Positions 38,090 through 48,585 of a DNA stretch of 64,000 nt are shown here, piece after piece. Source of the stretch: Halocaridina rubra (Eukaryota; Arthropoda; Malacostraca; Decapoda; Atyidae); contig JAXCGZ010022652.1 in assembly GCA_037179515.1 (NCBI GenBank), positions 129,501 through 193,500 of the forward strand. The letters run 5' to 3'. The notes beneath the pieces are model-generated. The model made no database searches, was not told the origin of the DNA, and saw only the letters and a list, made by a program, of their open reading frames with translations. Each line of letters opens with the position of its first letter. The stretch's first letter is position 1. Position numbers and translations under genes: made by a program.

Positions 38090-39285
38090 GTTTGAAGAAA
38101 AAATGAACTCTCCTTACAGAATGGCTGTCTTCTTTGCAGTTCTCGTGTCGTTGTACCTCCTAAACTCAGACCTAGAGTCATGAGTGAGCTACATTCATCT
38201 CATGCGGGTTTGTCTCATATAAGAGAACTTGATAGAAGCTACCTATGGTGGCCTGATCTTGATAAGGATTTGGAAGAATTGTGCAACTCTTGCCCTGATT
38301 GCTTGTCGCATAGAGCGAATCCTCCTAAAACAGAACTTCATCCATGGGAGTGGCCTACTTACCCATGGCACCACATTCATGTAGAATATGCAGGCCCTGT
38401 TGATGGTCGCTATTTCTTGATAATTGTTGATGCTCATTCTAAGTGGGTAGATATCTATCACACAAAAGGTACTACTTCTATAAAACTATCAGTTGCCTAC
38501 AACATTCATTTGCACAATTTGAATTACCTATTTGTATTGTTTCAGATAATGGACCCTGTTTTACTTTGCAGGAATTCCAGGACTTTATTCAGTACCGTGG
38601 TCTCAGGAATATCACGACAGATATTTATCAACCAAGTACTAGTGGACTATCTGAGAGGATGATTCAGACTTTTTAGTGATCACTTAAGAAATTGTCTTCT
38701 GCTGACGTTCAGTTGTTTATTGACAAGTTTGTGTTTGACTATCATCTAACACCTCTTTCTACAACTGGTGTTTCGATAGCTGAACTCATGTTTGGTTGAC
38801 GTCTACATTCTCAGTTAGATTTATTGTGGCCTGGTAAGAGTATTTCTGGTAAAGTTCACGAGCGTCAGCAAGCTCAAAATCAATTATACTCTAAGGAACC
38901 TAGGAAGGTCCAACTCTCTCCAGACTCCACTGTAATGATTCGAAATTATGCTAATCGATGTCCTAAGGGGATTCCATCTGTTGTCACAGAAGAAACTGGT
39001 TCCCTATCCTATAGATGTTCTATACCCTCAGGTGTAGTTAAGAGGCACCAAGACCAGATTATTCCAAGGAATCAGCTTCCACCTGAAATTAATGCTGAAG
39101 TTATTGTCCCTACAAGTCCCCATTCCCCTAAGCCTCCAACTATTAGTGTTGACATTCCTGCAGGTACATCTGATACTGCCCTTGAGAGCCTGGGTAATGC
39201 TCCTGTAGAAACAATGCCCCAGTTGCAGGGTAGTCCACGTAGGTCTTCTCGTGTCATGAAACTGGTGGACAGGTTAAACCTCTAA
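38090..39285 (+). pseudogene. Gypsy B, integrase and C-terminal tail
   Basis: The zinc-binding region keeps LHSSHAG...CNSCPDC (HHCC). The core shows EYAGPVDGRYFLIIVDAHSK, then VSDNGPCFTLQEF and STSGLSERMIQTF, the D,D-35-E residues spread over two frames. TAG at about 38675 and a shift near 38500 break it. The tail ends SPRRSSRVMKLVDRL, the small basic motif common at Gypsy Pol ends. Stop at 39283-39285. Confidence 0.85.
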
Positions 39286-39342
39286 TTTTATATCTAAATT
39301 GGGGGAGGAAGGGAGGGAATTTGTATCTTAAAGGTGGAGGGG

Positions 39343-39749
39343 TGCAATATAATTTAAATATAAATTGTTACTAAACTATTTCTACTGACATCCAAATGAT
39401 ATCCTGCATGTAAAGAGAGAAGAAGAGTAAGAATCATCATACGAGCGACTGCTTTCTCTCTCCACCGTGTGCTGACCGGCATAAGACTTAAGAGTGCCTG
39501 TATCTTGCTATAGCCTCTGTTCCTCATATTTCCTAATCTCACTCTTATTTCCGTCTATGTAGATCCTGTAGTTAGTCACTAACCTAACCCTCTCCCCGAG
39601 TAACTTTTGAACTGATGATGTAAACAAATGGCCAACCTCTGATAAGCACTGGTAAGCATTTTTTCTATTTACTATTTTGGCTACCTACTATTATATAAGT
39701 TGCATTACTATTATATTATGTTTTGTACCTTAAGCTAAAGGGTACAATA
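39343..39749 (+). repeat. Gypsy B, 3' LTR
   Basis: 407 bp, starts TGCAATATAATTT and ends GGGTACAATA, then CTTTC and LINE-A4 ORF1 sequence. Confidence 0.88.
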
Positions 39750-40596
39750 CTTTCCATCTCTTCCCGTGTTCTGTATGGTCTGATGAATACTTTTGACTTC
39801 TTGAAGGTCTTTTATTTTTTTCTCATCAATATTTCTCTACATGTGTCCCCTCTCTCAAAGGTTTCTTTCGTTGGTCTTTCCTTTCTATCCCTAGAATATT
39901 TATCAAGTTGGTGAATGTTTACAAAATCTTCTGGACCACATAATACTCCAAGCTTCCTTATCAGGTCTAAAACTCTATCCTCATTTTGCTCAAGTCTCCC
40001 CTGCCATGTGACTCCTGGGATTCACTTATGCCTGAGATTACCACTGTTTTCTCATTATCAAGTGCCTGTTTAGTCAGTGGATGAGCCCTTTCCATCAAAA
40101 CATCTTTCATTTTTTCTGCTACTATTTCTTTATAGTCAACCGTTTATACGATATCCAGTACCACCACCCTCACAGGCTCTTTTACTGCCACATTCCCCTT
40201 TAATGGATCTACAAAGGAAGTTTTTATGGTATCATGTTTCGTGTTCAGCTCTTGAAGCTCTCTTCTAAACAGTTTGATGTTTTCCTTTATCTGGACATGC
40301 CAAGCAGCAATCTCGTCTCACTCAGAACAGAGCAGTGAACTAACATTTAATTCATTCAGGTTACCATTCATCTATTTGTTGCTATCTTCTTGCTGAGAAA
40401 TTCTGGTTTCTAGTGCACTGTTTTACCTTTCCAGCTCCTTTATTCCTTTTTCTAGTTCTTTTCCTTCTTGCCTTTGTGCCTTATTTGTTTTCTCCAAAGA
40501 TCGTATAACCTCTCTAAGTGTATTTACCTAATTGTGTTTACGGGAAGGAGCCCAAAGCTCGTATCTTCCCGTCTCCTGATTGGTTCCATTTTATAC

Positions 40597-43189
40597 TTAG
40601 TGATACTTATCATACCTGTCCTTAAAACTATGGATTGAGATAGCATTAACTACCTCCTCGATTAGCCAATTCCAATTATCAACTACTCTTACACTGAAAA
40701 AGTATTTCCTTACATCCTGCAAAGAAGTTTTCTTACGCAACTTCAAACTATGGCCTCTAGTTCTAGAGCCAGCCATATCAAAATATTGATCCCTATCCAC
40801 TGTATCATAACCATGAAGGAATTTAAAGACTGTCACCATATCCCCTCTCAATCTTCTAGCTTCGAGTGATGGTAAGTCTAATTCCCTCAGCCTCTCATCA
40901 TAACTGAGATTGCATATTTCTGGCACCAGTTTCGTGGCATGTCTTTGAACTTTTTCAAGCTTAGCTATGTGCTTTTTCAAGTGTGGATTCCAAAAGGGGG
41001 CTGCATATTCGAGTTTTGGCCTCACATAGGTTACATAAATATTTTTTAACATTGCCTTATCCATGTGCCTGAAGACTACCCTTACATTTGATAAGAATGC
41101 ATATGCTGCCCTTACTATGTCATTTATATGTATTTCTGGAAACAAATCTGCCAGTATGTTTACTCCTAGATCTCTCTCATTTTCTGTCTCTTGAAGTTGT
41201 ACTCCAGCCACCGAGTAGTCAAGCTTGGGCCTTCTTGCACTTGTACCCATTCTCATTACCTTACATTTTGAAGCAGTGAATTTTATTAGCCACTTTTCTG
41301 ACCACTCATGCAGACTATTTAGATCCTCCTGAAGTTCTTTACCATTGTTCTCGTTTTTTACTTTCTTCACAATCTTTGCATCGTCTACAAACATATTCAT
41401 GAATGAATTTACAGACTCTGGTAGGTCATTTACATATACAAGGAACAAAAGTGGACCTAAAACTGAACCCTGTGGAACTCCACTACTAACTCTTCTCCAT
41501 TCAGACACTGAGTGTCTTACTCTAACCCTCTGTTCCCTTCCTTCTAAGTAAGTTTTTATCCATTCCAAGACATTTCCACCTATTCTAGCCATTGCTTGCA
41601 GTTTCCTAATAAGTCTCCCATGTGGAACAGTGTCAAACGCTTTCTGGAAGTCTAAGAATATGCAATCTGCCCAGCCCTCTCTTTCCTGTAAGATTCGGCT
41701 TACCTCATCATAAAATTCTAATAAGTTTGTTACTGTTGATCTACCTTCTCTGAAGCCATGTTGCCTCACTGACAAAAAGTGAAGGATTCCAAGTGAAGAG
41801 AGATATGTTTCCTTAGTAGTTTCTCCATAACTTTGCAAACTATGCTGGTCAAGGAAACTGGTCTATAGTTCAGAGCCGTATCCCTCCTTCCCTTTTTGAA
41901 GATAGGTATCACATTTGCTTGTTTCCAGCATCTTGGAATCTCCCCTGACTCCAGTGACTTTTTAAATATGATACTTAGTGCCACTGATATTGAGTTTGCG
42001 CATTTTTTAAGTACATGAGGGGATATGTCATCAGGAACTGTAGCTTTATGAGCATCTAAATCCATCAGCGCTTTGCATACCTCTGTGGCTGTAAGGTTGA
42101 TGTTCTCTAATACCGGCCCTTGAGCTTCTATCTCTGCAATCTGAGGGGGTGGGGTATTTTCTACTGTAAATACTGACTGAAACTCCTTGTTCAATTCTTT
42201 GCAGATCTCTTCATCCGTCTCAGTGATGCCTTCATCCGCTCTCTTTAGCTTTAAAATCTGTTCTTTTACCTTCAGTTTTCCTCTGATAAAGCTGTGGTGA
42301 CAGGCATGCAGCAATCTACTACCTTCCCATATTTCTCACAAAAGTTGTCATACATTTCTTGTACAGATTTGTTGCAAAATAAGGTTCTCCAGTCAATTAC
42401 TGCAAAAACCTCATTCATTTTGATGTAATCTCCTTTCGGATAGTTCCTCCTCATGTCCTTAGTGCCTCTACTCTCAGGCAGAATATCTTCAATGATATAC
42501 TCCATCAACAACACACAGTAGTCACTCTTTCCAATTGGTGGTTCATACTCAATTTTTTCAATATCCAACACATTATCTGTGAATACTAGATCAAGTAGTG
42601 ATGGCTCATCCCCACCCCTGGCCCTCGTTGGTTCCATTACATGTTGGTGTAGGAAATTCCCTTGTACGCAATCTAGGAATCTTGCCCCGAATGAGTCCTC
42701 ACCAATGTGTGGGTCAAGATTTATCCAACCTATCTCTATGATTAAAATCTCCCATAATAAAAATCCTACATTTTCTCTCCTGTGCCATGTTAACAACTGA
42801 GTTTATGACTTCAATAGTACCTATATGACTTCCTCATAAACTTCTAGCCTATTCTGGTTCCTTGGTGGGTTATATACAATAGTAATTATTATGCTCTTTG
42901 ACCCAGTTTTTATGCGAGCAACAAGAAATTCCTTGAACTCACTTTCTATAGCCAAGTTTATTTCTTCGACTTGAATCCTTTCACTTATGAGCAGTGCTAT
43001 CCCTCCACCAGTCCTCTCAGATATTTCAACCCTTAATATTCTGAAGCCCTTAGGAAAAACTGTGACACTGTTTATGTCCTCACTCAACTTTGTCTTTTTA
43101 ATTGCTACTATATCTGCCTTACTGTTGTGAATCATATCTTTTAATTCTACTGCCTTACCAGCTAATCCATCAGCGTTTGTGTATAACAA
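40597..43189 (-). pseudogene. LINE-A copy A5, ORF2
   Basis: Normal C-terminal stop after YDKYH at 40597-40599. The RT reads GVPQGSVLGPLLFLVYVN (the uncorrupted form of the motif), with FVDDAKIVKK where the other copies have FADD. One-base shift near 41780. Near 42297 a deletion of roughly 290 bp removes the basic linker between the endonuclease and RT. The endonuclease part keeps KSDYCVLL (His replaced by Tyr in the SDH triad). Another shift lies near 42800. Inactive. Confidence 0.9.
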
Positions 43190-43362
43190 TCTTAATGAGG
43201 CCTCATCCCCTGATCTTCTGTCATTATCTTCTTTATCTCCTCTTTGTCTGGAAGAACTCTGAAATGAAAATTTTTCTTCTCTTCTTCATTTCTTTCCTCA
43301 TTTAACCTTCTTGCCTCTTGCAACAAGTTTTCGATCATTCCCATCTCTTCCTGTGTTCTGTA

Positions 43363-44268
43363 TCATCTAATGAACACTTCTTTGAATTCTTGAAGGTCTT
43401 TTAGACTTTTTTTTCTCAACAATATTTCTCTACATGTTTCCCCTCTCTCAAAGGTTACTTTTGTTGGTCTCGGCTTTCCTTCCCTCGAATATTTGCCTAG
43501 TTGGTGTATGTTTACAATATCCTCAGGACCACAAACTACTCCAAGCTTTCTTATCAGGTCTACAACCCTAGCATTCTCTTCAAGTCTCCCCTGCCATGTT
43601 GGCTCCTGGGATTCGCTCATGCCTGAGATTACCACTGTCTTTTCTTTATCAAGTGCCTGTTTGACGAGTGGGTTTGCCCTTTCCATCACAACGTCTTTCA
43701 TTTTTTAGATTACTGTCTCTTTATCGTCAACTGTTTGTATGTTTTCCAGTGCCACCACCTTTACAGCCTCTTTGACTGACACATTCCCCTTTAGTGCATC
43801 AGCAAAGGAAGTTTTCATGGCATCATTTTCCATATTCAGCTCCTGGAACTCCTTTCTAAACTGTTCAATGTTTTCCTTAATCTGGACATTCCAAGCTGCA
43901 ATCTCGTCTCTCTCAGAAGAGAGCAGTGAACTAACATCTAATTCATTTAGGTTGTTATTTAGCTGTTTGTTTTCATCTTCTTGTTTAGAAATTCTAGTTT
44001 CTAGTTCACACTTTTCCCCTTCCAGCTTCTTTATTCTTTTTTCTAGTACCTTTCTCTCCTGCCCTTGTGCTTTATTTGCTTCCTCCAAAAATCTTATTTC
44101 CTCTCTGAGTGTTTCATTCTCTTTCATTTCTCTATCCATATTCCGAATTTTATCATCAAGGCTTATAACCATTGCCTCTAAATCCTTGATTTTCTGATTT
44201 AGTCTCCTAATAGCTACCCCTCCTCCCGACCCATGGGTGGGAGAGGTTTGGGACAGAGATGGACTCAT
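43363..44268 (-). pseudogene. LINE-A copy A5, ORF1 (coiled coil plus RRM-like)
   Basis: Starts MSPSLSQTSPTHGSGGG. Residues about 20-150 form a long heptad coiled coil (IRRLNQKIKDLEAM, EANKAQGQERKVLEKRI, ERDEIAAWNVQIKENI), suited to trimer formation. After VDDKETVI a GAA-to-TAA change stops it (A3 has Glu). The frame goes on with VVISGMSESQEPTW and RPTKVTFERGETCREI (RRM-like) and ends at TGA 43363-43365, which is CGA in A3. It is an RNA-binding chaperone in related LINEs. Confidence 0.85.
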
Positions 44269-44270
44269 TT

Positions 44271-44625
44271 TTATGTTCTCCCTCTCACAGAATATAGAAA
44301 GAAGATGAGAAAGAAAAAAAAGAGAGAAAAACTTTTATTTAAGCTTCACACAGAATTTCTGTATCTCCATATAAGTGCTATTTAGTGACTCAATTTATCT
44401 CTTTTTTGGTAACACACATCTTAACTTAAAAATTTGACTATGGTAATTTGAGGATAAAAAGAAAAAGGAAAAAAAAATGCAACAAAAACAAAGTCAAACC
44501 TGAAGGAAAACTCGAATTTGTGTCTGAGGAGGCACCCACCTGTTTCTGCAATATATTCTTCTTAACTGATAAACTCACTTGCTAACCAAGATATGTTATC
44601 ACAGGATCAGACTTTACATTCAACT

Positions 44626-44686
<61 letters not shown>

Positions 44687-46134
44687 AAATTAAAAAAAAA
44701 ATAGTAAAAGAGAAAGCTAAATGAAAAGGAAAAAAATGAAGAAAATAAGACAGCTGTACTACTTGGCAACTTAACTCGGTACTGTTGACAGGTGTATATT
44801 TGGTATTTATTTAATTATTCAATTATTTCGTGTATCAAAAATAGCGATCAAATTAATATAAATGGGAAGGATACTGATTTTAACAATATATGGAACCACA
44901 GGATTAGGTGAACGGCTTAATAGCTCTCCCCAATTTACACAAAAAATTAGGTAATGTGACGTGAAGGCTTCACCTCTGGCAACTCTTCTAAGTTTCCTTC
45001 AAGGCAGAACAGGGCAGCTTCTTCTCTTTCCCCTCACGAAAATGTTCTCAATTTGTTCCTTAAATATTTTGGATAGTCTCGTCATACAACAAATATAAGT
45101 TTTTTTACTCACAATACTCTGCAGGATTTCTTATTTAGGGAAATTATGTATGATTTACGCACTATATTCTTAGTCACTCAAAAACACAAGGAAAACTTTA
45201 AGAGATACTGAATACCTGAGTACTGAATACGTGTGTGTGTATACTGTTAAGACAGAGGCTCATGAGTTATCAATACATTATTAATAAATCACCTTTTCGA
45301 CCTACCTGGCTTGTGTGGTAAATACATTTTTGTTTGTTGGATGTTCACCCTTGAGGGTGAGCGGACCTTCCACTTGTGGCCCGCAGTGGTAAATACAAAC
45401 TTCGTGCTCTGTATAGTTTGTGAGTGTGGTGGACGAATACACAGCTAGAAGCATTGTTGTAATCATATATATAATGTTAATGGGTTTATATATTTATTTA
45501 TGTATTCGGTTAGTTGAAAGAATCAGATGGAATTTATTTACAAAATTACCAAATACAGCCGGGTATGAACATCAATGTTTATATTTATCTCATATTGTAT
45601 ACTGTAGACTCTGTAAGTATTGCTTCAGAGAATACGACATTAGTATTTTAAATGTATCAATAATATTCTTTTGTAGATATGGTAAATTTTTTAAATATTT
45701 ATTGCTAAGTAGCCATTTTATTTTTTTTATTGAATAATTATAATATGAATTGCACATATGATTTTACGTGAGTGCGAAACATTACAACCATATTATAACA
45801 TATCCATTATAGAGTAGTATAACTTATATTTGTTTTTTAGGCAGACTCTTGTAAAAAAATAATATAATTTTCATTACAATTCCTGTATATATCAAGTTAA
45901 TGGTTTTATATATTTGTTTATGTATTTGGTTATTTGAAGGAATCAGATATAATTTATTCACAAAATTACCAAATACATAGACGTAAATACGATCTTCATG
46001 CGAAAAAGTTTGTTGAGCTTGGCTAGGTCGTCACATGGCATTAGACTCAGAAGAAAAGAAGAACCATCGCTCAATTCACTCTCGTCCACCATATTGTTTA
46101 TTGTACTTATTCACCATGATTACACACTTTCAAC
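44271..46134. other. No gene recognised; LINE-A5 upstream region and repeats
   Basis: Contains (TA)n at 44626-44684, a short piece of the LINE-D 3' end in reverse (about 45330-45405, matching 55430-55500: GGTGAGCGGACCTTCC, GTGGCCCGCAG), and a direct repeat of about 90 bp at 45473-45563 and 45890-45975 (TTTATATATTT, GTATTTGGTTA, AGGAATCAGAT, ACAAAATTACCAAATAC). The 5' UTR of A5 should be in the left part. Confidence 0.6.
44626..44684. repeat. (TA)n microsatellite, about 59 bp
   Basis: Pure TA tract in the region just 5' of LINE-A copy A5. Confidence 0.97.
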
Positions 46135-46425
46135 ATGGCTGAAATGGAGTTATTAATGCTTTGGCTGAATGACCAGCATCGATGGCACATCCCAGCAAGC
46201 CTCTTGTTGATTCAGGAGAAATTGTTTAATGCCGTGAAAGTGGGAAATGGGGGAAGAAAAAGTGTTGCCCTTTTCCTGCTCATTATCTCATATGACATAT
46301 TATTGTTCTTGTGCTCATTCACTGGTATTAAGCCATTCGACCCTAAGTTCGATATTGGGACTGAAGTTATCCAGTATTTCAGATGCAAATCAACCACAGT
46401 AGTAAAGGTAAGCAATACTGTATAG
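46135..46425 (+). pseudogene. Possible Tigger/pogo-like transposase fragment
   Basis: A frame reading MAEMELLMLWLNDQHRWHIP then ASLLLIQEKLFNAVK resembles the second CENP-B-type helix-turn-helix of pogo/Tigger transposases (L--W---QR---IPIS--LI-EKA). Only about 40 residues match, then similarity is lost. No DDE domain follows. Weak call. Confidence 0.35.
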
Positions 46426-46905
46426 TGTGCATTTACAATATTTGTCCTAGATTAAGAACTTAGATTATGTTTATATGTGTTAGATTATTTTTATTTTAGC
46501 ACTGGTGGGGGACCTAAGTTCGAATTTAGGTGTTTTCCTACTTACAATGAAAACCGGGTTATGACAGCTGTCAGAAATGGGTCCCTCTTGTAATTCAGTG
46601 AATCAGAAGCAACCGAGAAAGTCATGATTATCTGGATATATTCACAGAGACAAATAAATAACCAGAAAACCTTTTCATATATTAATGCCTTCTTCATGGA
46701 CCGTTTATTACAGTAATGAGGTATGCCATAAAATACACAAAGAATAGATGTTTTCTTGACCTAATATTTGGACTGTATTCAAATTTATTCCTTTTAAATC
46801 GCCAAATATTTGCTTCTCCACTTATTTCCATGTGATATATATGAGATATATAAAAAAAATAATCTCGTTAATGAAACAGAGTGGAAAAATAAAGCAAATT
46901 CTAAC

Positions 46906-47014
46906 CTGAATAGTGTTGCGGGACTTCTGGCAAGAACAGGAATCAATATGTATTCTTTGCTGGGTTTCGTGTAGAGTTTATAATCAAGCTCACGAAGGAG
47001 ATGCCATCGAATGC
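46906..47014 (-). CDS. RELN: Reelin, exon in repeat 7 (5'-most exon in the window)
   Basis: Acceptor TTTTCTTATCTTGTAG, entry in phase 1 (first two bases GC complete a Gly if the previous exon ends in G), then IRWHLLRELDYKLYTKPS and KEYILIPVLARSPATLF, donor AG|GTTAGA in phase 2. G-(I/V)-WHLL-ELDY--Y-(R/K)P-EY----L---ARSPAT-FR-(W/F)WQP is a reelin B subrepeat, and the last part is supplied by exon 12855-12738, 34 kb away. The start of this exon is the parent of the tandem array at 47015-48077. Confidence 0.9.
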
Positions 47015-48077
47015 CTACAAGATAAGAAAATACTGATTAATACTAAGGAAATTATATAATATCGTATTCTACAATTAGAGTAGTTTATGAAGAATATGCC
47101 ACTGAATACCTGCACATTAAGAAAATACTGATTAATACAAAGGAAATTAAATAATATCTTACTCTACAATTAGAGTAGTTCACGAAGGAGATGCCATCGA
47201 ATACCTGCACATTAAGAAAATACTGACCAATACGAGGGAAATTAAATAATATCATCTTCTACAATTAGAGTAGTTCATGAAGGAGATGCCATCGAATACC
47301 TGCACATTAAGAAAATACTGACCAATACGAGGGAAATTAAATAATATCATCTTCTACAATTAGAGTACTTCATGAAGATGCCATTTAATACCTGCACGTT
47401 AAGAAAATACTGATTAATATAAAGGCAATTATATAATATTGTACTCTACAACTGGAGTAGTTCATGAAAAAGATGCCATCGAATACCTGCACATTAAAAA
47501 AATACTGATTAATACAAAGGAAGTTAAATAATATCTTACTCTACAATTAGAGTAGTTCATGAAGGAGATACCATTGTATACCTGCACGTTAAGAAAATAC
47601 TGATTGATATTTGATATAAGGGAAATTAAATAATATTGTATTCTACAATTAGAGTAGTTCAAGAAGATGCCATCAAATACCTGCATGTAAAGAATATACT
47701 AAGTAATAAAGGTAAAAAGTAAAAGGTTCCTGGGTTTCAGTTCCGATATCCATCTAAGATGTTCCTCAGAACATCAGCACAGGCAAGCCCCAACCCCCCA
47801 CTGTGGTGCCCAGACACGGCAGTAACCTCCGAGTAAACAAATTAAATTCTCGGCCTTGGACGGAAACCAGCTGCCGACCTCATGAAAGCAAAGCCAGCAC
47901 ATTACCATTGTACTTAATACGAAGGATATTAAACAACATTATATTCTACAATTAGAATAGTTCATGAAGAGGATGCCATCGAATACCTGCACATCAAAAA
48001 AATTCTGATTAATACCAAGGAAATTCAATAATATTGTATTCTTCAATTACAGTAGTTCATAAATAAATGCTACCGGA
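47015..48077 (-). repeat. Tandem array of about 95-bp units built on a reelin splice acceptor
   Basis: On the minus strand each unit reads TATTAATCAGTATTTTCTTA, ATGTGCAG, then GTATTCGATGGCATCTCC and TTCATGAACTACTCTAA. This equals the last part of the intron plus the first codons of exon 47014-46906 (IRWHLLREL), followed by L and a stop. CAG|GTA junctions occur near 47108, 47202, 47297, 47389, 47484, 47580, 47679 and 47984, spaced 92-99 bp apart except where a SINE intervenes. More diverged units continue at 52679-53000 beyond Gypsy D. Confidence 0.88.
47712..47912 (-). mobile_element. tRNA-derived SINE (family 3) inside the tandem array
   Basis: The reverse complement has an A-box-like GGTAATGTGCTGGCTT and a B-box-like GCTGGTTTCCGTCC head, an unrelated body and a GGAACCTTTTAC tail. 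The flanks (ACTAAGTAATAAAGG and ACTTAATACGAAGG) are both versions of the array phrase ACTGATTAATACAAAGG, consistent with a target duplication of about 14 bp. Confidence 0.55.
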
Positions 48078-48487
48078 TGAGCAGGAAGGTAATAACACAT
48101 CCTACAAATCAGAATTCTATTACCTAAGCTAGGTTTATAAAAGTATCTCTTAAACATCACTTACTCCTGGGAACCGGCTACTTCAATACATCAGGCGGTA
48201 TTATAATTCACCGTCATTGAGGATGAATAATATGCACATAGCATAGCTGCACCAGTGTATATGTGTTCGTATGAATGTTGTAAAGTGAAGGCACAAGCTA
48301 TACTCAATCGGATCCAATACATCCAGTAGCTCAATGATTTGGCACGTTTATAGTCACCACCGCCACCTGCAACCAACCTACAACAACAACCACAACACCA
48401 GCCCCCAGCAGGAATCTCCCGCACCATTGTACTCAACCGATAAAGTATCGTACTTAACATACAGTATACTATTTACATATCTAAACA
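48078..48487 (-). repeat. Gypsy D, 3' LTR
   Basis: 410 bp; matches 52318-52678 except for a segment near 48150-48200 found only here. Confidence 0.88.
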
Positions 48488-48585
48488 TCTTTCCCCCTTC
48501 AGAGCAAATTTAAATATGTGTTCCCTCCTTCAAGGTTAACAGTAAATAAAGGAAAAAGAAAAAAAAGCACACATAAAAAGTAAAC

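Larger units (their letters stand above)
34494..39749 (+). mobile_element. Ty3/Gypsy element B, 5.3 kb, complete but inactive
   Basis: LTRs at 34494-34970 and 39343-39749, target duplication CTTTC (34489-34493 and 39750-39754), candidate primer site TGGCGATGAGGAT one base after the 5' LTR, polypurine tract AAAGGTGGAGGGG directly before the 3' LTR. Internal order is gag, protease, RT, RNase H, integrase, as in Gypsy. Every ORF has stops or shifts. The 5' LTR holds an extra stretch of about 70 bp (34615-34680, with GAATTGAATTGAATTGAA) that is absent from the 3' LTR. Confidence 0.93.
29466..40524 (-). mobile_element. LINE-A copy A4, near full length, split by three later insertions
   Basis: Four minus-strand pieces add up to one element: 29466-30940 (tail, ORF2 C-terminus, RT), 32459-32735 (RT fingers), 33174-34493 (linker, endonuclease, ORF2 start) and 39750-40524 (ORF1). 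The joints fit without overlap once the inserted plus-strand LINE-A, the solo LTR and Gypsy B are taken out. ORF2 is heavily broken: HHMVPHGR-like changes, stops, and IYASSANYS in place of the FADD region. It is older than A2, A3 and A5 by eye. The 5' end is truncated in ORF1 where copy A5 begins. Confidence 0.88.
40525..44270 (-). mobile_element. LINE-A copy A5, full ORF1 and most of ORF2
   Basis: Minus strand. The 3' tail starts at 40525 directly against the truncated 5' end of A4. ORF2 and ORF1 follow, and ORF1 starts at 44268, making A5 the only copy here with a complete ORF1 N-terminus. The 5' UTR must lie right of 44270, but its limit cannot be seen because no other copy in the window covers it. 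Confidence 0.9.

Noticed and set aside
41088..41551. Repeated small plus-strand proteins (MIRMHMLPLLCHLYVF and MFSFFTFFTIFAS types), seen in every LINE-A copy
   Set aside because: They are antisense frames of LINE-A ORF2 and recur only because the LINE recurs.
47015..48077. CRISPR-like regular repeats
   Set aside because: Units are directly tandem without unique spacers, diverged, and derived from a reelin exon border in a eukaryotic genome.
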